Position numbers and translations under genes: made by a program
From: Cymbidium sinense
Lineage: Eukaryota > Streptophyta > Magnoliopsida > Asparagales > Orchidaceae
Direction of reading: 5' to 3'
NCBI GenBank assembly: GCA_021442155.1
Contig: CM038221.1
Span: 151,395,601-151,459,600 of the forward strand
DNA: 64,000 nt
Part shown: in pieces, positions 23,405-35,353 of the stretch
Layout of the letters: every line of letters begins with the position of its first letter
How positions within the stretch are numbered: position 1 is the stretch's first letter
The notes under the pieces: generated by a model
Seen by the model: the letters and a program-made list of their open reading frames with translations, nothing else
Databases searched by the model: none
What the model was told of the DNA's origin: nothing

Positions 23405-24249
23405 CTGAGCTAAGCATATTTCAAGATCAAGGAGAGCCTTGATTAATTATTCTCTCATCTCTTTAGATAAGATAAGGGCATCGTATATGCTTAGCTTAGA
23501 TGCAACTTTCTTAGATGAGAGAGGACATTGTAGTCCACCTTGGGCTGATCCTCTACAATCATATCTAAGGGTGAGCATCATGTGGAGAGGCTTCTCAATC
23601 TTCTGCACCAATGACTTATTTCCCTCTATCTTGAGGTGTTATCCTTGGAGGTAGAACCTTGCCACTATGGAGGTTGACTTCAGTGATCTCTTGTGACAGG
23701 GTAATGGAAGATTCTATCTGCACATCAGGCTCACCTACAGCTTCTCCTATGGTACCCTCAGAATCAGATGATTCCAAGTCTATCTCAAAAGGTGAACCCG
23801 TAGAATTTAGAGTAGGAAAATCCTATTCTGAATCAAAAAGTGGAAAATCAAATTATTATAGTTGTTGTTTAGACTTGAAGAGTTATCATTAGGAATAGAT
23901 TCAGGCAACCATCAGAAGTGTCATAGATGTATTTCAAACTACCTTTATTCTTCAATTTGTTGGATTTGATAGGAGGAACATAGTAGAAATTAAGTAAAGT
24001 AAGACGGGTGAGGGATTTGATGCCCTCATCCGTCGATACAAGATGTCTACTAGAAGAAGAAGAGCTAGCTAAAGTGGAGGTAGTCGCTGATGTAGTAGCT
24101 GCAATGGTGGACTGGATGCTGGACTCGGTCGATGGTTGCACTACTAGGACTATCCGGGGTTGGCACATGCTACTGCTGCTGCTAAGCTCCCCCTTTCCCT
24201 GAGTTGGCAAACCTTCCTTGATGTTGGAGGTTTGAGCTGGCTCAGGCAC
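23405..24249 (-). pseudogene. Gag-protease spacer of element A, Ser/Thr-rich
   Basis: An open stretch at 23869-24249 begins MPEPAQTSNIKEGLPTQGKG and is very rich in Ser and Thr (QSTIAATTSATTSTLASSSS), then TRLTLLNFYYVPP. No known domain is recognised. It lies between the gag zinc-knuckle-like segment and the protease and is probably the low-complexity C-terminal part of Gag. Confidence 0.5.
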
Positions 24250-25500
24250 CTACAAGAAACGCTTCTTAATTTTCAAGATAATTTTCTTAGAGGTTTTGGA
24301 TAATGAGATATCCCAACCTTTTTTGGTTTTGGAAGGATCGCAAGTATCCCCAAGGATTACCTTAATGGAATTGGATGGTTGTTCCACAAGGTATTCCTTC
24401 GGGATGACTATAGCACCGGTCTTGAAGCTGTGTTCAAGCCAGTCCTTAAATGTGAAGCAATTTTCCAAAACATGACCTAGCATACGGTGGTAGGGGAAAA
24501 AATTGGGATCATAGCTTTTTCCCACTTCCTCCAGTCTCCTAGGTTCAGGTAGCTGAAAATTAAGCTTCTTTAAGAGATTCTTAAAGATATTCCTGATTAC
24601 CTCCCTCTTAAATGAATAAGGCTTGTTGAGTTTATCCAAAAGACTAGGTGGACCATAGCTACTTGGTGGCGGGAATGTGTACCGCTGCTGCTGATGATAT
24701 GGCTGAGGAGGAGGCGGTGTAGGCCGTGGAGGCTACTGTGGCGACCGGTAGGGCTACTTCGGTGGTGGTAGAGGAGGTGGAAGCGATGGTTGCGGAGCAC
24801 GAGGTTTCTCAAACTACTCTCTGGCCGGCTGTTTCCCCTTGTCTACTACTATCATTATTGTAGGTTTTTTCTCATATACTTTTTGCGGCTTCATCTTTGT
24901 TGATAGATCTAGATAAGGCAACTGTTTAGCTTCTCCTTGCAAATTATCCACCTTGTTGATTAATTTTTCAAAAGTTTTGATGGTAAAACCTTTGAGCATG
25001 AAGGCCACCAAGCCATGGATATTCTTAAGTAGAATCTCGATGGCATGATATTCAGATAGCTGTGGTTCGCATTTCATACTCAAATTATGTCATTAACAAA
25101 TATAATCAATGAGGGACTCACCATGGTTCTGTTGAGCCACAATGAGATCACCAACAGTGACCCTTTGATGAGCTCTAGCAAACCTCTTGATAAAGAGTTG
25201 CTCTAACTCAACAAAAGTCTTTACTGAACTATTAGGAAGTTTAACATACCATTCAAAAGCTATCCCTGCTAAGTTACTGACGAAGAGACGAAAGAGTAAA
25301 GTGTCACTACCACCAACGTTGCAATAACTAGCTCTGAAATGCGCAATATGCTGCCTCGCGTTCCTATTGCCATCAAAACTCTTGAAAGAAGGTGGTGCAA
25401 AATTGTTAAGATATTGGATGACATCAAATTCCTCTGGGTAGGGTCTACTCTTTAGAACTGATGATCCTCCTCAGACTTGAGCCAACGCTTTTTTCACCTA
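24250..25500 (-). pseudogene. Gag (capsid / nucleocapsid) of element A
   Basis: Gag forms the particle that packages element RNA. The minus strand encodes a typical retrotransposon Gag core between about 25480 and 25100: RPYPEEFDVIQYLNNFAPP, SFKSFDGN, HIAHFRASYCNVGG, LAGIAFEWYVKLPNSSVKTF, ELEQLFIKRFARAHQR and VGDLIVAQQNHGESLIDY. Two adjacent stops follow (near 25090), after which 24814-25083 continues with the C-terminal half. 24250-24639 holds a zinc-knuckle-like segment, PYHRMLGHVLENCFTFKDW, with the first Cys absent. The two stops also fit C-to-T changes of CAA and CGA. This is the best-preserved region after RT. Confidence 0.85.
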
Positions 25501-27437
25501 CTGCTCAACCATGATCTTGATATCTTTTTCTTGTGGGAGGTACTATCCACTACCTTCTATACATGATGGTGCTACCTTGCTCTATTGGAGGTAAGGTCTT
25601 AGCTGGGTCCAAGACATGCACCAACTCTGGCTGACTTGTCTCACCAGTAGTAGGATGAACTATCGATGTTTGGCTCTGCAATGCTAAGATAGCTGCTAAT
25701 AGATCTTTGAGCCTCTTCTCCATCCTATATATCTTCTCATTCTTTTACTTTATCTGTGATAGGAGGTGTTAGGTCAAGTAGGCTGTGTCTTCCTGCTCAG
25801 CCTCGGCACTTTCCATAGTCTACTACTCTCTGAGGAGAGAACCCCGGGTATCTACCATGCAAACCCCTGGTGAATCTCTCAATAAATCATCTTCATTGGG
25901 ATCAAAGCTAATCTTCTCCTCATTGGACCAGTCATATCCTAGGATCTCTTTCTTCTCCATGAGATAATGAGCTACTATATCATCTAGAGAATGATCTATC
26001 TGAACTGGCATAAATCACTTTGGCTAACTGGTGGTGGGATCACTATCATGTACTATGAAGCACCGGGCCTCCCCTGCTATTGGAGAGTTAACCTTATGAG
26101 GGCTATACTCACTGGAAGAAATACACTCCTGACTATCACTGACTCTGTATAGAGTGACACCCCTAGGAGGCTCTATCATCATATGTGCAACTAGGCTGTC
26201 ATCTTCTCCCTCTACAACTACAATCTACATCATATGTTATCTTTGGTGGTGGCGGTGGCAGGGACATTGCGATGCAGGTTGCCATTCCTTCCACACCATC
26301 GGGGTAGAAGGTCGGCAGAGAGCTCGGCCTTGCCATAGTAGGTGGTGTGGATGGAATGGGATCCCTTGGCTATAGCCGGATCACCAATGGGGTCCTCTTC
26401 TCCCTAGATGTGGCCTTCATGGCCTTTGGCGAAACTGAAGATGCTGAAACATGGATCGAAGATGGTGGATGAGGGGTAGAGCGGTGTGGTGGAGACACCA
26501 CTGACTCTCTCTGAATAGGAGTTTCTCTCCTATGATAGGTAGTCCCGTAAGCAAAATACTATCAGTATGATCGACGAGGGTAGCACACCGATCAGGAAAA
26601 TCAAGGAGTGAGGCCGTTGACTAACGGCTGAACCTCTGCCTCTCCCGGCTAGTAATCTGAACTGAGGTGCAGGCCTCCCTGGCCCTCTCTTATTGAATAT
26701 GCTTCCCCATGCTATAGGGGATGACAAATCTCAAGTCAAATTGAGCCCCGGACTCAGATGGTCATAGGCTCACAACTGGCGTAGGCTAAATGGAGGCCGT
26801 ATGACCTCCTACTACTTGATTGGTAACTAAAACTGAACTGCTGGTGGAGGTGAAGCAAAAATCCTCTTGGCATCCTCTCTGTCAGACCTAGAGAGAGGAT
26901 GGAATGGGTTTACTGTAACGAGCGAGGAAACCAATATGGGTAACTCCACTGCGTGGATGCCTCCATCTCCCTAGATATGTGAGTATGGTACTACTTTATC
27001 ATGTGATTCTTATTTCTCTTTTGGGTCTTGGTAGGGCGAGCAGAGGAAGAGCTAGACCCATCATCAAAAGTAGGGGAGACAATCCCTGGGATCAGGGGAG
27101 CCTTACCCTTTGAGGGTGCTAGTGAGTGGGTCTAGCCACCGGGGTACGGGGGGACACGCACTCGACACTTCGCATGGGAACTTGCCTTCCTCTTTAGCAA
27201 GGGGATCTTAGAATCTGATGGCATGTAAACCCGAATGATCGGCTCCTGCCCATCCACTATGCTCCTACTAATTGTCATGAGGGGAGTGCCCTCACAGGTA
27301 ATCCGTGCCCCCTCAAAACCTCTCCCAAAGTGGATGAGATGGGCGTAGTCAGAATCTGGGAGGTTGGCCTGATCTAGGGCTAGATCCATCCTATGGGGAA
27401 AGGTAAACACATATCTCTGAGCAACCATTGATATCAA
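25501..27437 (-). pseudogene. Gag N-terminal extension or upstream ORF of element A
   Basis: The first good start is MVAQRYVFTFPHRMDLALDQ, ending the 101-residue stretch 27132-27437. It continues leftward past one stop with LAPSKGKAPLIPGIVSP and a Ser-rich SSSSSARPTKTQKR. Another open piece (25823-26011) contains SFDPNEDDLLRDSPGVCMVD. No domain is recognised. Tat/Ogre elements often have either a long Gag N-terminus or a separate ORF1 here; the two cannot be told apart in this copy because of stops and frame changes. Confidence 0.5.
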
Positions 27438-27759
27438 CTAAAACTGAAACTGAACTATAATTGAAACTGACACTGAACAAAAGTTTGCAATGTTGAAAAT
27501 ATACTTGAATCAGATTCCTGTTGATTTAAAATTTTGAATTTTGAATTTGAATTTGATCCCATACTCAACATTTTAAAAGTGTTAAGTTGGGCTCAAATGG
27601 ATTTGGAAGAGATTTGATTGGAAATAGGATTTTTTTTTTAAATGTAGAATCCAATTTCAACAAATTTGGGTATGTTGAAAAATGGGTTCAAATATTTTTG
27701 GAGAGATGATTCCACAGGTTCAAATTTTGAATTTTGATTTTCATTTTAAATTTGTGGTT

Positions 27760-28965
27760 TTTGGGGTTTAATCATTTAGCAAATTTGGATGTGCAAAATT
27801 AGATATTTTAAAAATAATTTCTTCTTTTTCTTTGTTTGTTTTGTTTTGTGAATCATTTGTAATTTGAAAATGGAATTCTCATTTAACAAATTTAGGTATA
27901 CTAAATGAGGAATCCAAGTGAGTTTTGTTTTATTTTGAAAATAGGATTCTTAGCAAATTTAGGTATGATAAGGAGATCCTAATTTGTTTCTTTTATTTTG
28001 GATTTTGTTTTGAAATTGTAGACTTTAGTTTAGCAAATGTGATATGCTAGAATGAAGTTCCCAAAAGTGGTTTTGAACTATTTTTTGTTTTGATGAAGAT
28101 TTCACTTAGCAAATTTTGAGAATGCTAAATGAAATTCTGAAATATGTTTCAATTTTTATTTTAGATTTTGTTTTGAAAAAAATGGAGACTTCACTTTAGC
28201 AAATATGGTATGCCAAAATGAAGTTCCAATGTGTTTCTTGTGTTTTAAATTTTGTTTTAAAAAATGAAAACTTGACTTTAGCAAATGTGGTATGCCAAAA
28301 TGAAGTTTCAAAATTGTTGTGAAAATTTTTGTTTTGATGGAGATTTCACTTAGTAAATTTGAGTATGCTAAATGAAATTCCAAAATGTGTTTCAAATTTT
28401 TGTTCTAGATTTTGTTTTGAAAAATGAAGACTTCACTTTAGCAAATGTGGTATGCTAAAATGAAGTTCCAATGTATGTTGAAAATTTTGTTTTGAAAAAT
28501 GGAGACTTCACTTTAGCAAATGGGGTATGCTAAAATTAAGTCCCAAACGTATTTTTGAAAATTTTGTTGTGTTTTGTTGATTTTGAAAAGAAAGATTTCT
28601 ATTTACCAAATTTGGGTATGTAAGATGGAAATAAATTATGTTTCATTTTTCAAAGATATATTTTCATGTGTGATTATTGCTTTTTGAAAGAGGAAATCCC
28701 AACTTAACCATATATGGAATATGTTAAGTGGCATTTCAAAATAATGTCATTTTATTTGGAAATGAAATCTTCATTCAATGAATTTGGGTATATTGAATGG
28801 AGATATTCATATGTACGTTTTGAAAATTTATTTTTGATTTTAATTAAAAATGAAACCTCTATTTAAGGAATGTGAGTATATTGAATGGAGAGGTTTCATA
28901 TGTGCTTTTGAAAATTTGAAAATTCTAACTTAACACATGTGGAATGTGTTGAGTGGAATTTCAAA
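27760..28965. repeat. Tandem array of about 15 hairpin-forming units
   Basis: Every 65-100 bp there is a short inverted repeat around a loop such as AAATGTGGTA. Examples: CTTCACTTTAGC / TGCTAAAATGAAG (28430-28466 and 28505-28541), CTTCACTTTAGC / TGCCAAAATGAAG (28188-28224), GAAACCTCT / AGAGGTTTC (28852-28897), CTTAACACA / TGTGTTGAG (28915-28962), TCATTCAAT / TATTGAATGG (28767-28803). The stem sequence changes from unit to unit but the arms stay complementary. Spacers are T-rich (TTTTGTTTTGAAAAATGG). The array lies just outside the gag end of element A; whether it belongs to A's 5' leader or to flanking DNA is unresolved. There is no coding signal. A 27438-27760 gap holds only A+T-rich sequence with early, weak units. 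Confidence 0.8.
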
Positions 28966-29389
28966 GTTGTGATTTTGGCTTGAAGATGTAACATCCATTC
29001 AATATAATTGGGTGAACCTTTCCTTACCATAAAAATTGTAAGAATGAAGTCTTTGATCATTTTCTTTTTATTAAATTTTTATTTTTACCCATTGGGGAAC
29101 CCAATGGAAGTTTTAAGACTAACATGAGGTGAGGTCATAAAATCTAAATATGTTGGCTAGCTTAACTTAAGGACGAAATAAGATAAGTTCCAACGGAAAG
29201 AAGATGTGAGAGATGAGTGTTATCTAAGGACATTTGTGTATAATATTTTTTATTTTTAATTAAACACATTGATAGGATGCCCAATATGTGTTAGAGGTAT
29301 GTCGTTCGTATGTATATGTTTTTAATTTTCCAGATATTGTATATTATTTTTAATGGGATGTTAGTGCGTCATAATATACAGTGGGATTT
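28966..29389. other. No feature recognised
   Basis: A+T-rich sequence between the hairpin array and the L1 remnant. I see no ORF, LTR edge or clear repeat. The right end of element A or of the deletion that removed its 5' LTR should lie in or near this stretch. Confidence 0.5.
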
Positions 29390-29900
29390 CTTATTTATTT
29401 CAAGCTTTAATAGGATTGTTCTTCCATCAAAACTCAGATCAATGCCCGACCATTTATATACGGGATGAAGGCTGATCTTGTTAATGTGTACGCTATATCT
29501 ATCGTTATTCATCATATTAAAAATAATGCTCCACTTTAATGGGCTTGTTTCAAAATTAATAACAAAATTGATAAGTTACATGAAAAGTTTGGCTTCAATC
29601 TTAATTAGGTATTCGAAAATGTTAATCAAGTGGCCAATCATTTAGCTAATATTGAGTATTCGCTCTAGACATTAGAAACTCCAAATACAATCAATTTAAT
29701 GGCATATTGTTAGTGTTATTCAATGAGATGAGTGGTATTATCCTTATTGTAGGATTTGAATGTTGATATAGGCTAATTTTTTTATTTGTTTACTCTCTTT
29801 TTTTTGGCTTAGTTCTTGTGCTCTTGGGGCCTTCATTCTTCTTAGTATCCCTTTAGGTTGCTAGTAAAAGAATAATTATTTTAGTTAATATTATGAATTT
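29390..29900 (+). pseudogene. L1-type LINE 3' fragment (RNase H end plus 3' UTR)
   Basis: The plus-strand frame around 29560-29670 reads NNKIDKLHEKFGFNLN, stop, VFENVNQVANHLANIEYS. This matches the end of the RNase H domain carried by plant L1 LINEs (normally ...REGNQVADxLAN). After a stop there is a T-rich tail with cttagttcttgtgctcttgg, as in L1 3' ends. Upstream sequence is heavily decayed. The assignment rests on one motif region. Confidence 0.5.
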
Positions 29901-30362
29901 TTTTCATTGATCAATCTCATAACAAATGTGAGATTGAAAATTTTATATTAATATTGTTGCCTTGATTTTTCTTTCTTCTTATTTGTTTGTATATATTTCT
30001 ATGACTCTCAAGTTTATTTAGTGTGTTACTTTTCATAATTTTTGAATTATTAATTTTTTTATCATATATATATTTACATCTTTTAAGTTCTAATGCCTTC
30101 TTAACTAATGGATTTTTTTTCATGTCTATTATATTTTAGCTTGATTTTTTTACTCGCTTAACTTGTGGTTTCATCTTGGTTCATTGTGAATGTAATTGGA
30201 TTTTAGATTATGTTTCTTCTAGCTTGACAAAGAAAGTTTTTTAGCACAATGATTTTTTTTATTTTTTATTTCTTTCTTTTAGGCCTCAACTTATATATAA
30301 TTCTATCGCATAGGCATAGTAAAGTTTTCTTATAATAATAATTATACCACTAACACACCTAT
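29901..30362. other. No feature recognised
   Basis: T-rich, non-coding sequence. No element edge or ORF can be supported. Confidence 0.5.
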
Positions 30363-30714
30363 AGAAGATTTCACCAATTATTTGTTCCTACACTAAGATG
30401 GGAAATCCATGACTAGTTTATAATAAAATCTTTCATATTTGTGCCTATTGATTTTCTAAGTACCATCTATTAATGAATGATATGCTCTTTTTGTTATCAT
30501 TATAGTACAAATGATATGACATGAGTAACATATTCTTGTTAAGACTATCAAGATTTTCTTTAAGACTTGATATTATATAGGTAATTATTCATTGATTCGC
30601 CAAAAGCACATATTTCCACCAAATTAATAGGTCATAATTAAAATTTATGTTAATGTTATACTTCAACTTTATAGAGTACCATAAACTATTTTGTCTAATT
30701 AGAATGGATAATTT
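30363..30714. repeat. Diverged copy of the X-family 0.5 kb unit
   Basis: GATTTCACCAA...AAATCCATGACTAGTTTATAATA...CTATTAATGAATGATATG resembles 32577-32760 and, more weakly, 32065-32200. It is probably the tail of X1 that survived the deletion which removed element A's 5' LTR. Confidence 0.5.
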
Positions 30715-32010
30715 GCCTCTAAATAATAGAAGTGAACTTAGGAAGCCATGTGAACCAAAAATGAATTTAGCATGATGTTCCATCCCAAACAAATGAATAA
30801 TTAGAGTTGATTGTCCAAACATTGAAGATCTCCTAATAAGCTCTCTACATTTCTTCAAAATTAAAGCTAGCACAAACTCTTGGTAAAGTTTTCCTACAAC
30901 ATATGCATGAATCTCTTAAAAGTACTATGTAGTTAAAAATGTATAGCACTCCCCTATTTGGATCAAACCTATAAAATAGCATGGCATTAATTTTAATTTC
31001 ATAATAAGATTAAGAAGATCAAAGTGATTTTATAAAAAAAGTCATTGATACCTTGAGGCTAACAAAAGAAGTACTTCATTATAATATGACATCTTCTTTA
31101 TCATGAGATATCAATTTATTTCTAAAATTTAACTCCATAAAAGAAGTAAAATCGTCTGATTGTATAAAAAAGACTCAAGGCTAAATGTGTTGAATCCAAT
31201 GAAAAAATTAATAGGATTCATAATATATTTATGTCTTAGCTTTTAAATGATGCATACTAGTCACAATATGCATCTTTCATCATGACTTACAAAGTTTTGA
31301 GCTTAAAGCAACATCATCATGAAAAGCTCCTAATAAGATCCTTACCAAATATGCTAAGCAACTTTATAATAAGGCTACTCCAATGATGAAAATATTATAG
31401 AATAATTACTCATAATGGGATGTTGAATGGGATAGAGAGGTTGACATGCAAAATAGATTCACTCCATACTCCAGTAGTTTAAGGTATAAATTTATGCACA
31501 AAAATTTTTAAGATGGGAGAAAGGAAAGGATTTGAAACTCATGAAACATAATTTTTATTAGCCAAAATAGCTAACTATACAAAACTGGAAAAATATAAGT
31601 AATCAGGCTAAATTAGGTTATCAAGGAATGCCTCAAGTAGAATGAAAATAGCTAGGTAATTAAAGAAGCTTAGTTTGATCAAACTCAAGGCTTATTAACC
31701 AAGCAAATCTAAGTAAGAGGAACAAACCATACTCAGCTTGCTAACAACTAATGGATGAATGGGTATATATAACTAACTAAATAGATTTAGATAAAAAAAC
31801 ATAACCATTTTTTTTGTCTATATTGACAAATTGTCAACCTAAAATAGTTGACTTTATTAGACATCAAATTTTAAAAAAGAAGATCATAAGAGTTGGATAT
31901 GTAAAGATAAAATGTTTGGAGATAATATGCATTGTCACTTTTTCCACTTGATGGCTATGAACTTTTTCATTGGTTCACCTATATAAACAAGGCTAAATTA
32001 TTAATGGACT
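30715..32010. repeat. Segment X2 (uninterrupted copy of X1)
   Basis: Colinear with 1-643 plus 8332-8979. At 31351/31352 it lacks the solo LTR and at 32010/32011 it lacks element A, so it serves as the empty-site reference for both insertions. It is non-coding. Confidence 0.9.
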
Positions 32011-32770
32011 TTGTGAAGATTATTCTATAGAAGCTTTTTTGATTGAATGAACTGATCAAAAGATCAATGACTTTATGAGCTATTTATGCTTAAACTAAAA
32101 TAGGGAACCATGACTCATTTATAATTAGTCCTTTTTATGTTTATTTGTTTCTTAGTAACTAAATCCTTGATAAATGATATGATTATAGAGAAATAAGTTA
32201 TGCATAGTCAATTGCATTTACTATTGCTAACAATTGATGGACAAATTATAACATAAAAGCAACTAAATAGACTTAGAATAAACATGCACATTTGTTTCTA
32301 TTGTTAAAATTTTAATCTAATATCATTGATGTTATTGAGATTTAAATTTGAAAAATGAAAGAAACTATATAAGTGTTATACATGTATTAAGTAGAACATG
32401 GAGATAAATTATTCTAATACATGTACCGTCACTTGTCATAAATAGTGGTTGTCAACCTCGCCCTTGACTCAACTCTATAAAAAGTGCTTATACCTTTTAT
32501 GAAGGCTATATTACTATTAAGGAGCTAGCTGAAGATGCTTAGGTAGAGACTAGTCGACCAAAAGATCAATGATTTCACCAACCATTTGGGCTCAAAATTA
32601 AGGTGGAGAACCCATGACTCATTTATTATAGGACCTTCCTTTATTTATGTTTATTATTTTTCTAATTACTGTCTCCTTGATGGATGATATGATTATAAAT
32701 GGCACAAAGACACTTTCTTTTCATTTATCTTTAAAGTATAAATGATAGGACAAGAATACCAATATGCGTG
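31720..32770. repeat. Two diverged tandem units of about 505 bp
   Basis: 31720 onward (GCTAACAACTAATGGATGAA) pairs with 32225 onward (GCTAACAATTGATGGACAAA). The order of shared words is the same in both: AAATAGA(C/T)TTAGA, CATGGAGATAA or TTTGGAGATAA, TGTCACTTTTTCC or CGTCACTTGTC, AAAAGATCAATGA, CCATGACTCATTTA, TTGATAAATGATATGATTATA. Partial overlap with X2 shows that X is itself built from this unit. Function unknown. Confidence 0.7.
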
Positions 32771-34216
32771 AATACATGATCGAGGTTATAAATATGAAAT
32801 AACATGAAAGAATGTATCCATGAATATTGGTGCAACAATATAATAAATGATTTGGACATATTATAGCAAGCACATGGATTTGAGGGAAAACACTCGCATG
32901 TAATGGTAGTTATCAAAATTAATAAGATGAGAGTTTTCGAACAGGGAAATTTAGATCTTAACGTTGGGCTGCATAAGTATGTTAAGCCTAATAAATGAAT
33001 TATTGTATTATAATGTCATGATGATTGATGATTCATTATTAACTCATAAATCCTCCGTTCATCAACATAATATGTTGATATAAATTCTTTTATTATCATT
33101 CAATAATTTTTATTGATCATGTTAAGTCATTGATTGCTTCTTATCATCAGCTTTTTATATATTTTTCATGGAGTTTATGTTACAATTGGTATATCTCAAG
33201 GTAATGGATTAACATAAAGGTAAGGACTCGCAATGAGTGTCTATCTAGTTAGTTTGCCTAGTTATGTTAAGTTGTTCTCTTTGAAGGATAGACCTAGTCA
33301 ATTATGTCAAATTGTATTTGTATATCTTTTCTTTAAGCACTTTCTATTGATCTTACTTATAAGATATAATCTAAATATTTCATATATAAACTCTATTAGC
33401 CATGGAATTAACTTTATAAAAATTAATGAACTCTAGGTTTCTTTATATGAAGCATCTTAGTGTATTTTGGTTTTTAGACATAAAGAAGACCCATGGTCAA
33501 TGTAGGTCTTTCTTATTGAAACAATCTTATTAGTTAGACAATAGCTAGACAAAATGGTTAAGACAAGTATAACATCTCATCTTAGATAAGCACTGTAAAA
33601 AAGTAAAGAACTCGATTAAGGTGCATCATAACAACACCTATGAGAGTTTGGTGAACTCCAACTCCCTACCACAATCTTAAAATGAGCAGAGTTATATGGA
33701 GAATTTATACATGAAAGAAGAAAATTATTCATGACATTCATGCTTATCGAGTTATATTTCTAATGCCATTCATGTCAAATTCCATCTTTTACCTTTCAAC
33801 TCAAGCCTTTCTTCAAATCCATCAATATAGGAAACATTATTATGATTAAGATATTTAGAAAGCCTTTTATCTCATATGGGACAAAGGATAATATATTTTG
33901 TAAAAGAAAAAAAATTAATAGAGTAAGCTAATACATTCAAAGAAATTCTATAAAATATTGCATCACATTTTAATAACAACTCAAGTTATAAAAGTTATAA
34001 AGGTGCTTTTATGAAAATATCTTCCAATATTAATACAAATGTGTTAAAAAAACTTATATGATCAATATGAAGAAAAATGTTATAAATATAAAGCTCTATC
34101 TCATACCTAAAAGGCATTATTATTAAAGTTCTCAAGAATAAGAACAATAAGGCTTTATCCCAATATTTTGCTTTACTTGTACAGGCTAATATTTTTCTTC
34201 ATAAATCATTGTAGTC
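32771..34216. other. No feature recognised
   Basis: A+T-rich DNA with only short chance ORFs (such as 33233-33436) that have no recognisable domain. Nothing further can be supported. Confidence 0.5.
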
Positions 34217-34720
34217 TCACCATCTTAAAAAAAGTTTCTTTATGTCCAAACAACTTTTTTTTTTATCAAACAATAGCCCAGATGCATTCATGCCCTTCAA
34301 CCATCCAACTTGAATTATACAAATAACATCCTCATCTATTTCACCATTTACAATAGACCCGAGATATCTAAAATGTTTGCTCTTTTTAAAAACTTGATCA
34401 CCCAGTGTCACAACCTCACTACTAGATCTTTTATAACTAAAATTACACTCCAAATATTTGATTTTAGATCCTCTTAAATGAAAGACTTTAGACTCTAAGG
34501 TTGACCTTCATAATTCAAGTTTTTTTCTTGAACTCCCTTTCTAGTCTTATCAACAAAAAGAATATCACCAGCAAAAGCATACACCTAGGTACATCCTCTT
34601 GTAAATGTCTAGTAAAAATATCCATAACTAAAGTAAAAAAGATGTGGGCTTAACTTCGATCCTTCATGTAATCCAATTGAAATATGAAAAATACTTGGTA
34701 TCTATCTTTATCTAATAAAA
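34217..34720 (-). pseudogene. RTE-type LINE reverse transcriptase remnant
   Basis: From right to left on the minus strand: SIGLHEGSKLSPHLF (near 34680), a decayed catalytic box AFAGDILFVDKTRKGVQE (near 34560, normally AFADDIVLVDE), then MECNFSYKRSSSEVVTLG, KSKHFRYLGSIVNGEIDEDV and IQVGWLKGMNASGLL. This order is diagnostic for the C-terminal half of RT in plant RTE LINEs. There is at least one frameshift and a stop, and the second Asp region reads AGD instead of ADD. The left limit is where homology fades near 34217; the endonuclease part is not seen. Confidence 0.8.
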
Positions 34721-35353
34721 ATTAAATATAAAAATATATACCTCTTTGCAATCTTATTCATTTTAACTTTACTAATTGCTCTTAAGCAGCTTCATTATTT
34801 TTCTTTCAATTAATTTCAAAGGCATCTCTTCAATAATTTTGATACTACTACCTATTTAGTCATCTTCATAATCCATCTTTAATCAATTCCATCATTTCTC
34901 TTTTGATGAATATGAATATCTCATTCTTATGAGAGTAAGAGTTATTAATATTCTCTTAGATGGCATGCTAGATGAAATCCACCACCACTCTCTCCACATT
35001 CTCTTAGATTAGAAATATTTTATGACCTCACACAAAAATGGAAGCTTTATCAACACTCTTGACACAAACTCATTTTTCTCTAAGTTCAACATTCTATGAC
35101 CATCCCTCATAATAGGAAGTTTTATAAGGTTCTTTAGAAATAGAATAGATCATTCTACATCTTTTAAACCACTCCTATGATCATAAACTATCCAACACTC
35201 CCCTCTCAAATTAACAACAATATTAGAAAGGGTGGCTGGACACTACTTACCTCAATTTATGTGTAGCATAAAAGTAGCAACACATAAAATCAATCAAATT
35301 ACTATGGGATCCAAAAATTTGCCACCTACGTCTTTGATGAAAAGAGTGTTTTA
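34721..35353. other. No feature recognised; flank of element C
   Basis: A+T-rich sequence upstream of the LTR edge. It may include more of the RTE element, but no motif can be read. The five bases before the LTR are TTTTA, the expected left target-site duplication of C; its partner is outside the window or beyond B. Confidence 0.4.

Larger units (their letters stand above)
8980..27440 (-). mobile_element. Element A: Tat-lineage Ty3/gypsy retrotransposon, 5' LTR missing
   Basis: Reading right to left the order is gag N-terminal region, gag, protease, RT, RNase H, second (archaeal-type) RNase H, integrase, a 3 kb repeat-rich 3' untranslated region and a 6.6 kb 3' LTR. The left edge is fixed by the empty site in X2 (32010). 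Near 27440 coding similarity ends, and no second LTR beginning TGTGGGTG is found before 35354. The 5' LTR and the rest of X1 therefore appear deleted. Coding domains keep their frames over long distances but carry stop codons, so the copy is defective although not very old. Confidence 0.85.

Noticed and set aside
27420..27700. Possible primer-binding site for a tRNA next to gag of element A
   Set aside because: I found no stretch complementary to the common plant primers (for example TGGTATCAGAGC or TGGCGCC types) followed by an LTR edge. The 5' LTR appears deleted.
33233..33436. 67-codon ORF with hydrophobic residues
   Set aside because: It is an A+T-rich chance ORF; no start context, domain or repeat copy supports it.
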